From positions 1,364,001-1,428,000 of the forward strand of contig JAIVLN010000001.1 in assembly GCA_020524245.1 (NCBI GenBank): 64,000 nucleotides of DNA. Direction: 5' to 3'. The notes under the pieces are model-generated. The model worked only from the letters and a program-made list of their open reading frames with translations. It was not told where the DNA came from and did not search any database. Positions 26,116 through 34,613 of this stretch are shown one piece after another (position 1 is the stretch's first letter; each line of letters starts with the position of its first letter). This stretch comes from Rossellomorea aquimaris (lineage in GTDB: Bacteria; Bacillota; Bacilli; Bacillales; Fictibacillaceae). Both the position numbers and the translations under genes were made by a program.

Positions 26116-27246
26116 ATGCTGGATTGGTATCAAGCAACAATGGATTATGTATCGGATCTGGATTTCTGGATCGATATCGGAATTGCGCTTGCTATTTTCA
26201 TCGGCTTCGTCTTGTTCCGTAAATTGTTTACGAAATACATTTTCAAACTTATATCTAATTTAACCGATAAAACATCTACACAAGTTCTACATAAGATTTT
26301 GCTTGCATTTGAGCGACCGTTGAATGTTTTCTTCATTTTTCTCGGCTTATACGTGGCTTATGAATCGCTGGAGGTAAGTAGGGACGTTGTTCAGGTTCCT
26401 TTAAGACTGTTCCGATCATCGGTGATCCTGATGATATCTTGGGGACTTGTGAACTTATCTTCGTCTTCTTCCGTTCTGTTTAATCGAATCCATCATCGAT
26501 TGGATTTACAGGTGGACCAAATCCTTATTCCTTTCGTCTCAAGAGTACTGAAGTTTATCATTATCGCCATCAGCATCAGTGTTCTTGCGCAGGAGTGGGG
26601 GTATAACGTTAATGGGTTCGTCGCCGGTCTCGGAATTGGTGGGTTGGCCTTCGCTTTTGCTGCAAAAGAAGCGCTTGCTAACCTGTTCGGTGGTATCGTC
26701 ATCATCATTGAACGTCCTTTTTCAATCGGTGATTGGATCCAGACCCCATCCGTAGAAGGTGTGGTCGAAGACATCAATTTCCGCAGTACGCAGATCCGCA
26801 CATTTGCAGATGCGTTGGTGACCGTGCCAAATGCTAATATCGCTAACGACCCGATTACGAATTGGACGCGTATGCGCAAGCGTCGTGTTTACTTCAATCT
26901 CGGCGTCACCTATACCACTCCAAAAGAGAAATTGGAAACATGTGTGAAAAAGATCAAAAATCTATTAACTGAACATCAAGAGGTCCATCCAGAGTTGATC
27001 GAAGTTCGTTTTGACAAATACAACGATAGCAGCTTGGATATCATGATCTATTTCTACACGAAAACGACTGCCTGGGTGAATTATCTTGAAGTGAAGGAAG
27101 ACATCAATCTGCGGATCATGGAAATCCTCGATCGAGAAGGCGTATCTGTCGCATTCCCTAGCCGAAGCATTTACGTGGAAAAAGAAGATCACCTAGAAGT
27201 ACCTGAGGAGATGGATCCTCAAAACAAACCGGGGGACAAAGCATGA
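26116..27246 (+). CDS. Small-conductance mechanosensitive channel (MscS family)
   Basis: 376 residues. About four membrane helices precede the pore helix. The MscS core shows the Gly/Ala-rich TM3 (VAGLGIGGLAFAFAAKEALANLFGG) and the beta domain start ERPFSIGDWIQ, followed by an alpha/beta cytosolic cage domain. It should act as a safety valve opened by membrane tension on hypo-osmotic shock. SD AAAGGAG. Its stop overlaps the start of the next gene (ATGA), so the pair is coupled. Confidence 0.93.
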   Translation: MLDWYQATMDYVSDLDFWIDIGIALAIFIGFVLFRKLFTKYIFKLISNLTDKTSTQVLHKILLAFERPLNVFFIFLGLYVAYESLEVSRDVVQVPLRLFRSSVILMISWGLVNLSSSSSVLFNRIHHRLDLQVDQILIPFVSRVLKFIIIAISISVLAQEWGYNVNGFVAGLGIGGLAFAFAAKEALANLFGGIVIIIERPFSIGDWIQTPSVEGVVEDINFRSTQIRTFADALVTVPNANIANDPITNWTRMRKRRVYFNLGVTYTTPKEKLETCVKKIKNLLTEHQEVHPELIEVRFDKYNDSSLDIMIYFYTKTTAWVNYLEVKEDINLRIMEILDREGVSVAFPSRSIYVEKEDHLEVPEEMDPQNKPGDKA

Positions 27247-28103
27247 AAGTAACGATTCGTCGATTCAAAAAGGAAAGTGATATGGATCTCCAGTACGACT
27301 TCTGGAGGAAAGTGACCGCTCCACTGCCTTATGCATGGAAACCTACTTTATCACCGAGAAAGTTCCGCCATCAGGAAGAGTTCGACCCAAAAACCCGCTG
27401 CTTTGCCTTTGATGGAGATCAGCTTGTTGGTCATATGGGTTTTACAGGTGAAGGAAGGTTTGTGTCTTTCGGTTACCCGTGGGTATTAGGTGGCTATGAA
27501 GGCGTCCTTCAGGAAGAGATGTATGAGAAAATTTACCACTACGCTATCAGTGCGGAGTACGGTGCCCAAACGCTTGCGCAGCGATTCCGAGCACAATGGA
27601 CGGATCAAATCGAGTTCTTCAAAAAGAAAGGATTTGAAGTAACCGGCCGTTCTCCCATTGTTGGAAGAAGCGTATCTGATGTGATTCCTCCCACCGTAGA
27701 ATGTCTCGAGTTACAAATCGAATCAGGGTTCAATATAGAAACGTTCCTTTCAGTAGCGGAAAAAGCTTCAGATACTTCTGCTGATACACTTTCTTTTTAC
27801 CGGACCTATTATGCGTCTGTTGACTTTGATTTTAGCGTCTCATGTGTGAAAGAAGGTGGAGTGATCGGTTACTTCGGTGTCACCCACCGCAAAGATACTG
27901 GATATGCAGAAGTGATTGCATTTGCAGAAGGTCATTCAGATGTGTTCGAGGTCGGACTAGGGACCATCATCAATGAGTTAGCTAGACGGAAAGCGCAGAC
28001 TGTCAGCCTATATGAAGCATCTGCTCCATCACAAGAGCAGCTCAAGAAATTAGGGTTTGAGCTGATCACAGAAGACGTCATGATGATGAAACAAGTCGAT
28101 TAA
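27243..28103 (+). CDS. GNAT family N-acetyltransferase
   Basis: 286 residues. It has two GNAT-like halves: an N-terminal acyltransferase fold (FDGDQLVGHMGFTGEGRFVS) and a second, degenerate half ending in LKKLGFELITEDVMMMKQ, similar to other tandem-GNAT proteins. The substrate is unknown. The start overlaps the mscS stop by four bases (ATGA), implying coupling of an acetyltransferase to the channel gene. A strong terminator follows. Confidence 0.75.
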   Translation: MKVTIRRFKKESDMDLQYDFWRKVTAPLPYAWKPTLSPRKFRHQEEFDPKTRCFAFDGDQLVGHMGFTGEGRFVSFGYPWVLGGYEGVLQEEMYEKIYHYAISAEYGAQTLAQRFRAQWTDQIEFFKKKGFEVTGRSPIVGRSVSDVIPPTVECLELQIESGFNIETFLSVAEKASDTSADTLSFYRTYYASVDFDFSVSCVKEGGVIGYFGVTHRKDTGYAEVIAFAEGHSDVFEVGLGTIINELARRKAQTVSLYEASAPSQEQLKKLGFELITEDVMMMKQVD

Positions 28104-28104
28104 G

Positions 28105-28145
28105 CAGGAAAAGCCGCCGAAAATCGGCGGCTTTTGTTATGTTAA
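28105..28145 (+). terminator. Intrinsic terminator of the mscS-GNAT operon
   Basis: AAAAGCCGCCGA / TCGGCGGCTTTT stem directly after the stop codon. The stem itself starts with A4, so it may also serve the convergent DUF2188 gene. Confidence 0.85.
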
Positions 28146-28152
28146 TATGCCA

Positions 28153-28371
28153 TCATCCGTTGATGGAATATTTGCTGACATCCTCTACTTCTCCATTTTC
28201 ACGGTGCAGGACCACTTGGCTCGGTCGGGCTTCGTCTGCCATTTTCTTTGCTTCGTCCGTTGCAGCATCCTTCGTGTCAAACGTTTTTTCTACATGGTCT
28301 CTGCCTTCGATCTTGATATCCCATTGGTTGTTGTCTTCGCTCGGTACGACATGATAGATCTTTGCTTCCAT
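28153..28371 (-). CDS. DUF2188 family small protein
   Basis: 72 residues matching DUF2188: YHVVPSEDNNQWDIKIEGRD, then DAATDEAKKMADEARPSQVVLHRENGEV. These small soluble proteins are often stress-induced; their function is unknown. SD AAAGGAGG is upstream, and a SigB-like promoter lies about 40 bp upstream. Confidence 0.88.
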   Translation of the reverse strand: MEAKIYHVVPSEDNNQWDIKIEGRDHVEKTFDTKDAATDEAKKMADEARPSQVVLHRENGEVEDVSKYSING

Positions 28372-28407
28372 TTCTCTATTCCTCCTTTTATTTTCTGTGC
28401 TTGTTAT

Positions 28408-28432
28408 ATACCCTGCTTGTAAATATTTACAC
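28408..28432 (-). promoter_or_regulatory. SigB-like promoter of the DUF2188 gene
   Basis: On the minus strand GTGTAA, a 13-bp spacer and GGGTAT. The general-stress sigma-B consensus is GTTTAA-N12-15-GGGTAT, with one mismatch here. It lies 37-60 bp upstream of the ATG. Confidence 0.55.
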
Positions 28433-28491
28433 CTGTTTTTCGGTTGAATTGGCCTATTTCAGGTCAAAGTAAAAGTACGGAGGTGAACGAC

Positions 28492-28614
28492 ATGAAGAAA
28501 AAGAAAAAGAGTGCAACCACAATCGGATTGCCATCCTCCCAACCGGAAGGCCAAGGTACCGGCGTTGAGATAGGACGATCGCTCGACTCGGCTAGAAAGA
28601 AAAAGAAGAAGTAA
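28492..28614 (+). CDS. Small Lys-rich hypothetical protein (40 aa)
   Basis: The ATG follows a near-perfect SD (CGGAGGTGA, 6-7 bases away) and the frame encodes 40 residues: a Lys-rich start (MKKKKKSATT), a Gly/Ser/Pro middle (IGLPSSQPEGQGTGVEIG) and a Lys-rich end (ARKKKKK). A strong terminator follows at once, so this is a complete short transcription unit. I do not recognise the family. Basic ends suggest binding to nucleic acid or membrane, which is only a guess. Confidence 0.65.
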   Translation: MKKKKKSATTIGLPSSQPEGQGTGVEIGRSLDSARKKKKK

Positions 28615-28617
28615 AGT

Positions 28618-28660
28618 AAGAAGGGTAACCACGTGTTAGGCACAGACGTTACCCTTTTGT
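28618..28660 (+). terminator. Intrinsic terminator of the 40-aa gene
   Basis: AAGGGTAAC (28621-28629) pairs with GTTACCCTT (28648-28656), followed by TTG; it lies just after the small gene's stop codon. Confidence 0.8.
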
Positions 28661-28736
28661 TCAAAACAGCGAATATCCATACATAGTATAGGGTAAACAT
28701 CAATGTCATCATTTTTTGGAGTTGTTGGAGGTATGT

Positions 28737-29711
28737 ATGCGATCCTTTCCTAAACCAAGAGTCGTGGTCAGTCAATGTTTAGAGTTCGACACCTGCCGTT
28801 ATAACGGAGATGTGTTGAAGGACATGACCGTAAAGCTTTTAATGCCATATGTAGAATTCATACCGATCTGCCCTGAAGTAGAAATTGGTCTCGGAACTCC
28901 TAGAGAGACGGTACGACTCGTATCTCAGGATAATGAAGTTCGAATGATTCAACCTTCTACACAAAAAGATCTGACAGAAGATATGAATGCCTTTAGCCGT
29001 GCATTTTTTGATTCTCTACCGGATGTGGACGGTTTTATATTGAAAAACCGCTCCCCGAGCTGCGGAACACGGGATGTGCGAATTTACACAGGAGTGGAAA
29101 AAGCACCCGTTAAAGAAAAAGGCAAAGGTCTCTTTGGCGGAAATGTGTTAGAAGAGTACGGAAACCTTGCGATTGAAGAAGAAGGTCGATTGTCCAATTT
29201 TACAATTAGGGAACACTTCCTCACAAAGTTGTACACCTTAGCTTCATTTCGCATCTTGAAGGGAGATCCGACCATCCAAAAATTGATCCAATTTCAATCA
29301 CAAAACAAGTACTTGTTTATGGCTTATAACCAAACACGCATGAAAAAGATGGGGAGAATCATCGCAAACCATAAGCAATATGATTCCATTGACGAGGTAT
29401 TTTCGGAATATGAACGAGAGCTTCATGCTATGTTCCAAAAAGCGGCCCGATACACGTCCAACATCAATGTATGCCAGCACATTATGGGCTATTTTTCAGA
29501 TGAATTGAGTAAAAATGAACGCGATCATTTCCTGCATTTGTTGGAGCGCTATAAGGACCGGAAAATCCCGCTCAGCAACCTTTTAAGCATTTTGAAGTCA
29601 TGGGTATATCGCTTTGACAACGAATACCTTCTGCAACAATCGTTTTTCGAGCCTTACCCGGAAGATCTGGTGGAAATGGCCGACTCAGGAAAAGGTAGAA
29701 GTTACGCATGA
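28737..29711 (+). CDS. DUF523-DUF1722 fusion protein
   Basis: 324 residues. The N-terminal half is DUF523 (Cys-containing VVVSQCLEFDTCRYNG, ICPEVEIGLGTPRE, LKNRSPSCG). The C-terminal half is DUF1722 (LYTLASFRI, KYLFMAYNQTRMKKMGRI, YRFDNEYLLQQSFFEPYPEDL). The same fusion occurs widely; E. coli YbgA has only the DUF1722 part and lies next to photolyase. The conserved Cys residues could bind a metal. The ATG at 28737 follows GGAGG by five bases. Confidence 0.87.
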   Translation: MRSFPKPRVVVSQCLEFDTCRYNGDVLKDMTVKLLMPYVEFIPICPEVEIGLGTPRETVRLVSQDNEVRMIQPSTQKDLTEDMNAFSRAFFDSLPDVDGFILKNRSPSCGTRDVRIYTGVEKAPVKEKGKGLFGGNVLEEYGNLAIEEEGRLSNFTIREHFLTKLYTLASFRILKGDPTIQKLIQFQSQNKYLFMAYNQTRMKKMGRIIANHKQYDSIDEVFSEYERELHAMFQKAARYTSNINVCQHIMGYFSDELSKNERDHFLHLLERYKDRKIPLSNLLSILKSWVYRFDNEYLLQQSFFEPYPEDLVEMADSGKGRSYA

Positions 29712-29743
29712 AGACCGAGTGTCGTGCTCGGTCTTTTTACATG
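29712..29743 (+). terminator. Intrinsic terminator of the DUF523/DUF1722 gene
   Basis: AAGACCGAG...CTCGGTCTT stem with T5 after it, beginning at the stop codon. Confidence 0.85.
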
Positions 29744-29776
29744 ACAAAAAGCTGCCCAAAAGGACAGCTTCATCTT
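29744..29776 (-). terminator. Intrinsic terminator of ung
   Basis: On the minus strand AAGCTGTCC / GGGCAGCTT stem with loop TTTT and a T5 tail, 20 bp after the ung stop. Confidence 0.82.
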
Positions 29777-29795
29777 ACATTACAATATTGGTCAA

Positions 29796-30479
29796 TCATT
29801 CACCATCCATGTTTGGGATCTGCCAATCAATCTCTTCCATACCATTTTCCCGGAGGAATGCATTGATTTTTGAAAAAGGTTTACTGCCGAAAAATCCTTT
29901 ATTGGCAGAAAACGGGCTTGGGTGGGGCGATTTCAAGATCAAATGATGATCATTCGTAATGAGCTCTTCTTTCGCTTGTGCGTGTCTTCCCCATAATAAA
30001 AACACGACAGGTTTTTCTCGTTCATTCATCGTTTGGATGACTGAGTTGGTGAACTGTTCCCATCCTATACCTTTGTGGGAATTCGGTTCCTTTTTCCGTA
30101 CGGTGAGTACGGTGTTCAGCAGCAAGACACCTTGTTTCGCCCAATGAATCAATGATCCGTGGTCCGGTATGTCATGTCCTAGATCGGCTCGAAGTTCTTT
30201 GAATATATTCTGTAAAGACGGTGGTTGTCGGACACCTGGTTGAACAGAAAAGCTTAAGCCATGCGCTTGTCCTGGTCCATGATAAGGATCCTGTCCTAAA
30301 AGGACGACCTTCGCATCTTCATAAGGTGTGTAATGAAGGGCGTTGAAAATATCATGCATATCCGGGAACACGGTTTGCGTGCCATATTCCACTTTCAACT
30401 GTTCTCTCAGCTTTTGATAATAGGCTTGATTGAACTCACCTTGCAGAAGTTCTGCCCAATCATTTTTTAGTATTTCCAT
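29796..30479 (-). CDS. ung: Uracil-DNA glycosylase
   Basis: 227 residues, standard family-1 UDG length. The catalytic water-activating Asp64 is in [15 protein letters not shown] and His186 in the HPSPFSA minor-groove loop; [11 protein letters not shown] is also conserved. It removes uracil from DNA to start base excision repair. SD AGGTGA. Single gene with its own terminator. Confidence 0.97.
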   Translation of the reverse strand: MEILKNDWAELLQGEFNQAYYQKLREQLKVEYGTQTVFPDMHDIFNALHYTPYEDAKVVLLGQDPYHGPGQAHGLSFSVQPGVRQPPSLQNIFKELRADLGHDIPDHGSLIHWAKQGVLLLNTVLTVRKKEPNSHKGIGWEQFTNSVIQTMNEREKPVVFLLWGRHAQAKEELITNDHHLILKSPHPSPFSANKGFFGSKPFSKINAFLRENGMEEIDWQIPNMDGE

Positions 30480-30578
30480 TGTTCAATCACCTGTTTTAAC
30501 GTTGTTTTATCGATAGTATATCACACGATAATACACCGTTCGATCATCCTAATATTTCCCCGACAATATTCTACATCG

Positions 30579-31133
30579 TTACACCATGAACTTTCGGATG
30601 ACACTTGTCGCATCCGCTCTTAAATACCTGGATCGTCCTAAGTAGAGCGGAATCTCCAATTTTTCAAAGTCCGGCAATCCTTTTTCATTGAACAGCTCGT
30701 CATCACGGTAAAATTTCGTGATATCCGCGACGAACCAGTCATGATCTCCATACGAGTTGACGTCGATCGTCTTGCATTCATACGCCACATACGCATCATG
30801 TAAAATCGGTGCATCTGTCGTAATCCCCCTGTCAAACGTCATCCCACCTAGCTCAAATTTGTTCGTATCGCTTCCAGAGTATGTACCTGTTTGTTGGATG
30901 AACTCCGCTTTCTCATATGGCAGGAAATTGATCGCGAATGATCCCGCATTTTTGACAAGTTGATGGGTATGTCGTTCCCTACCGATTGCTACACCATATA
31001 TGGCAGGGTCATATGAGATATATGAGTGCCACCCCGCTGCCATTACATTGTCTTCTCCGTTATAGGAAACGGTCACGATTGCGACCATGCCGGGATAACT
31101 GTGCATGACCATTTGATCCGTCGGTTTCCTCAT
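30579..31133 (-). CDS. Flavin reductase family protein
   Basis: 184 residues with the FMN-binding split-barrel fold of flavin reductase-like proteins: HSYPGMVAIVTVSYNGEDNVMAAGWHS, then VAIGRERHTHQLVKNAGSFAINFLP. Such proteins either supply reduced FMN to a monooxygenase or act as FMN-dependent reductases. No monooxygenase is adjacent. SD AAAGGGG precedes the ATG. Confidence 0.88.
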   Translation of the reverse strand: MRKPTDQMVMHSYPGMVAIVTVSYNGEDNVMAAGWHSYISYDPAIYGVAIGRERHTHQLVKNAGSFAINFLPYEKAEFIQQTGTYSGSDTNKFELGGMTFDRGITTDAPILHDAYVAYECKTIDVNSYGDHDWFVADITKFYRDDELFNEKGLPDFEKLEIPLYLGRSRYLRADATSVIRKFMV

Positions 31134-31209
31134 TCCACAAACCCCTTTCCATCTTTCTGTTTGGCTGTTTTCTAAAAGATTGTTGCATTTGATTCATTTT
31201 TTGAAAGCT

Positions 31210-31404
31210 CACCTTGTGCAAAGCGACAAGTGGGCTCACCGCATGCCCCGAGGAAAGCGAGCATCCTGGAGCGGAAATCAACTACTTTTAAAGAAAACTT
31301 GGCAAGACCAAGCCTTTTGTAGGTCGAGCCTTAGTTGCCCTTATACTGAAGAAAGTATTTTATACTTTCTTCAAGTGCAAGAGCAACAAAGTTTGCGAAA
31401 TAGC
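31210..31404 (-). repeat. Interspersed repeat copy B (inverted partner of 20.3 kb)
   Basis: The reverse complement is nearly identical to 20281-20434 and retains an extra segment of about 41 bp (around 31219-31259), itself closely similar to the left half of the 42.8-kb element. It contains the conserved 11-bp hairpin (31348-31372). It occupies most of the 361-bp gap 31134-31494; no gene is seen. Confidence 0.9.
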
Positions 31405-31494
31405 CTTTTGTTTTTAATTATCACACGAATCGGAATGTTTTGTCATAAGTTTGCTATAATGAAAATCGTTGAGTAAGAGCTAAGGGGGGTCTAT

Positions 31495-32745
31495 ATGGAG
31501 ATTAAACGTTTACCTACAGAAGATATCAAGCCATTCATCGAAATCGTCAGCCGGTCGTATCCAGGAATGAAGGTCGTATCGGATGACGATATACAGAAAA
31601 TGGCCGACCGATTCACTGATTTACTAGAGAACGATACAACGAAAGCCCTTTACGGTGCTTATCAGTCGGGCAAGCTTGTAGGCGGCATGCAATTCCATGA
31701 TTTTGAAATGATGTTTTACCGGCAGAAAGTACCTGTCGGCGGGATTGGCATGGTTGCAGTTGATCTTTTACATAAAAAAGAACGGGTCGCCAAGACAATG
31801 CTCGAATATTTCCATCAGCATTATCTGGAAAGAGGCACTTACATGACGGCCCTCTATCCGTTCAGGCCTGATTTCTATAAAAAGATGGGGTATGGATACG
31901 GAACGAAGAAAGATCGCTATCGGGTACAGCCACAGCATCTTCCGAAAGGTCCAGCGAAGTCGCATATCGCCTACATATCGCTTGAGCAAATCGGTGATCT
32001 TGTAACGTTCTACAATAAAATGGCTGTTCAAACGCATGGACTCATGATTCGTTCTGAGAAGGATTTTGAGAGACCGATGAAACAGCCAGGCAATTACACG
32101 ATCGGATATGTCGACAATGGAGAAATAAAAGGTTACGCAGGATTTTCATTCAAATCAGAAACGGGTGACAGCTTCCTGCAAAATGACATCCTCATTCATG
32201 AGTTCATGTATGAGGACAGTAAAGTTCTCTCTGAGATGCTTACGTTTTTCCATAGCCAGCAGGATCAGATCCGCTCGATCTATTTCGATACACAAGATGA
32301 ACATTTCCACCACCTGCTCACCGATCCGAGTAATGGCTCCGGGCACTTGATTCCACATGCGTTCCATGAGAGCAATACGCAAGGTGTCGGACTGATGTAT
32401 CGCATACTCGATACGGAGAAGTTCCTGGATTCGGTCAGTGGTCATCATTTTAACGGTGAAGATTTGGCGTTGGAAATTACGGTGTCCGACACGTTCCTGC
32501 CGGAAAACGACAAGCGCTTTTATGTACATTTTGAAGACGGAAAAATGACCAGCCAGAAGGAGACGAAGGCGGATGTCGCAATCGAACTCGATATAGCGGA
32601 TTTCTCCTCCATGCTTATGGGCGTGCTCCCTTTTCATGCCATATACACGTATGGAAAAGCGAAGATATCGGATCCAGCATACGTCACAAAGGTCACCCAA
32701 TTATTTTACACACATCAAAAACCGGTTTGTTTCAACCGCTTCTAA
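31495..32745 (+). CDS. Eis-like GNAT acetyltransferase
   Basis: 416 residues, the length of Eis family proteins, with two N-terminal GNAT folds (GGIGMVAVDLLHKKERVAKTM is the acetyl-CoA loop region; DFYKKMGYGYG follows) and a C-terminal sterol-carrier-like domain (LEITVSDTFLPEN, ADVAIELDIADFSSMLMG). The C-terminal carboxylate of Eis is the catalytic base; here the chain ends CFNRF. Mycobacterial Eis acetylates aminoglycosides; the native substrate here is unknown. SD AAGGGGGG. The next GNAT gene follows by 24 bp. Confidence 0.9.
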   Translation: MEIKRLPTEDIKPFIEIVSRSYPGMKVVSDDDIQKMADRFTDLLENDTTKALYGAYQSGKLVGGMQFHDFEMMFYRQKVPVGGIGMVAVDLLHKKERVAKTMLEYFHQHYLERGTYMTALYPFRPDFYKKMGYGYGTKKDRYRVQPQHLPKGPAKSHIAYISLEQIGDLVTFYNKMAVQTHGLMIRSEKDFERPMKQPGNYTIGYVDNGEIKGYAGFSFKSETGDSFLQNDILIHEFMYEDSKVLSEMLTFFHSQQDQIRSIYFDTQDEHFHHLLTDPSNGSGHLIPHAFHESNTQGVGLMYRILDTEKFLDSVSGHHFNGEDLALEITVSDTFLPENDKRFYVHFEDGKMTSQKETKADVAIELDIADFSSMLMGVLPFHAIYTYGKAKISDPAYVTKVTQLFYTHQKPVCFNRF

Positions 32746-32769
32746 GATACTACGATTTGAGGGATTTAT

Positions 32770-33321
32770 ATGTTAGCAAAAACGATCAGACAAGGTGAAC
32801 GGGTCTACTTAGGCCGATTTACAGAAGAAGATTTGGAGAAGGTTTCCGCATGGTACCACGATGATGAATACATGCGTTGTATGGATGCGTCCCCTTCATT
32901 TCCATTATTGAAAAGGGACTTTAAAGACTGGGTCGAGCTCAAACCCCGAGAACAAAAATCATACTTATTCGCCGTACGCATGCGACAGGATGACAGCGTA
33001 ATCGGCTGGGTGGACTTGGATGATATCCTCTGGCCGCATCGCAATGCATGGCTAGCGATCGGCATCGGGGAACGGGATTTGTGGGATCAAGGATTAGGAT
33101 ACGAAACGATGGAGCTTGTGTTGAATTTCGCGTTCAACGAACTGAATCTGCATCGCGTTCAATTGACCGTCTTCAGCTACAACAAGCGAGCGATCAAGTT
33201 GTACGAACGGTTAGGGTTCCAATATGAAGGCGCTCAGCGGGAATTCCTGCAACGGGACGGAGAACGTCACGACATGCTCATGTACGGGATTTTAAGCCAT
33301 GAATGGATGAACAGAGGATAA
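32770..33321 (+). CDS. GNAT N-acetyltransferase (RimJ/RimL-like)
   Basis: 183 residues of the RimJ-type acetyltransferase group: VIGWVDLDDI, the acetyl-CoA loop DQGLGYETMELVLNFAFNEL, and NLHRVQLTVFSYNKRAIKLYERLGF. These enzymes acetylate N-termini, polyamines or small amines. It lies 24 bp behind the Eis-like gene, likely one transcript, and is followed by a terminator. Confidence 0.88.
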   Translation: MLAKTIRQGERVYLGRFTEEDLEKVSAWYHDDEYMRCMDASPSFPLLKRDFKDWVELKPREQKSYLFAVRMRQDDSVIGWVDLDDILWPHRNAWLAIGIGERDLWDQGLGYETMELVLNFAFNELNLHRVQLTVFSYNKRAIKLYERLGFQYEGAQREFLQRDGERHDMLMYGILSHEWMNRG

Positions 33322-33329
33322 GGATCACG

Positions 33330-33364
33330 ATGGGAAACGTCATTTTTTGACGTTTCTTTTTCAT
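33330..33364 (+). terminator. Intrinsic terminator of the Eis/GNAT operon
   Basis: GAAACGTCA / TGACGTTTC stem (33334-33356) followed by T5. Confidence 0.88.
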
Positions 33365-33486
33365 ACGGTTAGAAAGTATAACTTTTTAGCTAGAGTTTTC
33401 TTTATTTATAAGCGTCTGTACAAACATCATTGTCCTATTTTTAGTACAATAGTGAATACTAGTTGTTATGTAGGAGGGATTCTGTT

Positions 33487-33834
33487 TTGGATCTGATCGA
33501 TATTTCGAAAGTACAACCTATCATAGAACGTTTCGTCGATAAAGACGTCTACATCCATCTGGAAACGACAAACGGAGCGTACGCTTCTCATTTCAATGAG
33601 CAAGTGTTCTCTGCAGGCGCTTATATCCGAAACGGGAAAATCAAATATACACGCGGAAAAATTACAGGTGAAGGACCGTACCGGGTCGGGTTGAAGATGG
33701 ACCTAGGCTGGATCTACGCTGAAGGCATCACCCACTGGGAGCTGGATGCGAAAAACCGCCTGTTGTTGGCTGGTCACGATCAAGAAGGAAAATTAGCCGT
33801 CGCACTGCAAATCAGCGAAACACCTTTTGAATAA
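33487..33834 (+). CDS. yojF: YojF family protein (DUF1806)
   Basis: 115 residues. It matches B. subtilis YojF: VDKDVYIHLETTNGAYASHF, then GEGPYRVGLKMDLGWIYAEGITHWEL. In Bacillus yojF is paired with yojG (bshB2), as here. Its role is unproven; association with bacillithiol synthesis is by context. The start is a TTG at 33487, eight bases after GGAGGG; an ATG further upstream would place the SD inside the gene. Confidence 0.9.
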   Translation: MDLIDISKVQPIIERFVDKDVYIHLETTNGAYASHFNEQVFSAGAYIRNGKIKYTRGKITGEGPYRVGLKMDLGWIYAEGITHWELDAKNRLLLAGHDQEGKLAVALQISETPFE

Positions 33835-33905
33835 AGAAAAGCGGTAGCGCCCTGGTTAGACATGACTTCTTAGATACACAACCCCCAATGGAAAGGAGAT
33901 ATAAC

Positions 33906-34571
33906 ATGGAGAAGCAAGTATTAGTCGTCTTCCCTCACCCTGATGATGAAGCGTTTGGGGTATCGGGATCGATTTCAAAATACATCGATAGCGGAACGCC
34001 TGTTACCTATATGTGTTTGACTCTCGGCGAGATGGGGCGGAATATGGGCAACCCTCCTTTCGCGACAAGAGAAACATTACCGGAAATCCGAAAACAGGAG
34101 CTATTGAATGCCAGTAAAGTAATGGGTTTGAAGGATCTACGAATGATGGGGCTTCGTGACAAGACGATTGAATTCGAAGACCCTGAAATGCTCGCAGATA
34201 TGGTCACCGATACGATTGAAGAACTCAATCCGTCGTTGATCATCACATTCTATCCTGGATATAGCGTACATCCAGATCATGACGCATGCGGTGCAGCGGT
34301 CATCAAAGCTGTGAGTCGCTTGCCGGAATCGAAACGACCGAAAGTCGAGTGTGTGGCATTTTCTCATAATTGTGAGGAAGACCTTGGAAAGCCCGACGTC
34401 ATCCGCGATGTTTCTGATTTCATCGATCGTAAGCTGGATACATTGGAAGCCCATAAGAGCCAAACAGCAGGCTTGATGGCTGGGATGAAGAAGAGACTTC
34501 AAGCAAATGAAGAAGAATTGATGAACTGGATCAAGTTTGAGCGATTCTGGACGTATTCTTTCGATGAGTGA
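33906..34571 (+). CDS. bshB2: Bacillithiol biosynthesis deacetylase BshB2
   Basis: 221 residues of the LmbE-like zinc deacetylase family. The metal motif PHPDDE is at residues 11-16 and the third metal ligand in HPDHDAC. It removes acetyl from GlcNAc-malate, the second step of bacillithiol synthesis, or acts on bacillithiol conjugates. It follows yojF by about 70 bp. SD GAAAGGAG is seven bases before the ATG at 33906. A terminator follows. Confidence 0.93.
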   Translation: MEKQVLVVFPHPDDEAFGVSGSISKYIDSGTPVTYMCLTLGEMGRNMGNPPFATRETLPEIRKQELLNASKVMGLKDLRMMGLRDKTIEFEDPEMLADMVTDTIEELNPSLIITFYPGYSVHPDHDACGAAVIKAVSRLPESKRPKVECVAFSHNCEEDLGKPDVIRDVSDFIDRKLDTLEAHKSQTAGLMAGMKKRLQANEEELMNWIKFERFWTYSFDE

Positions 34572-34573
34572 AA

Positions 34574-34612
34574 ATAAAAATGGCTGACTCATAGGAGTCC
34601 AGCCATTTTTTA
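34574..34612. terminator. Intrinsic terminator shared by bshB2 and nsrR
   Basis: AAAAATGGCTG / CAGCCATTTTT stem with A and T tracts on both sides, placed between the convergent genes. Confidence 0.85.
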
Positions 34613-34613
34613 A

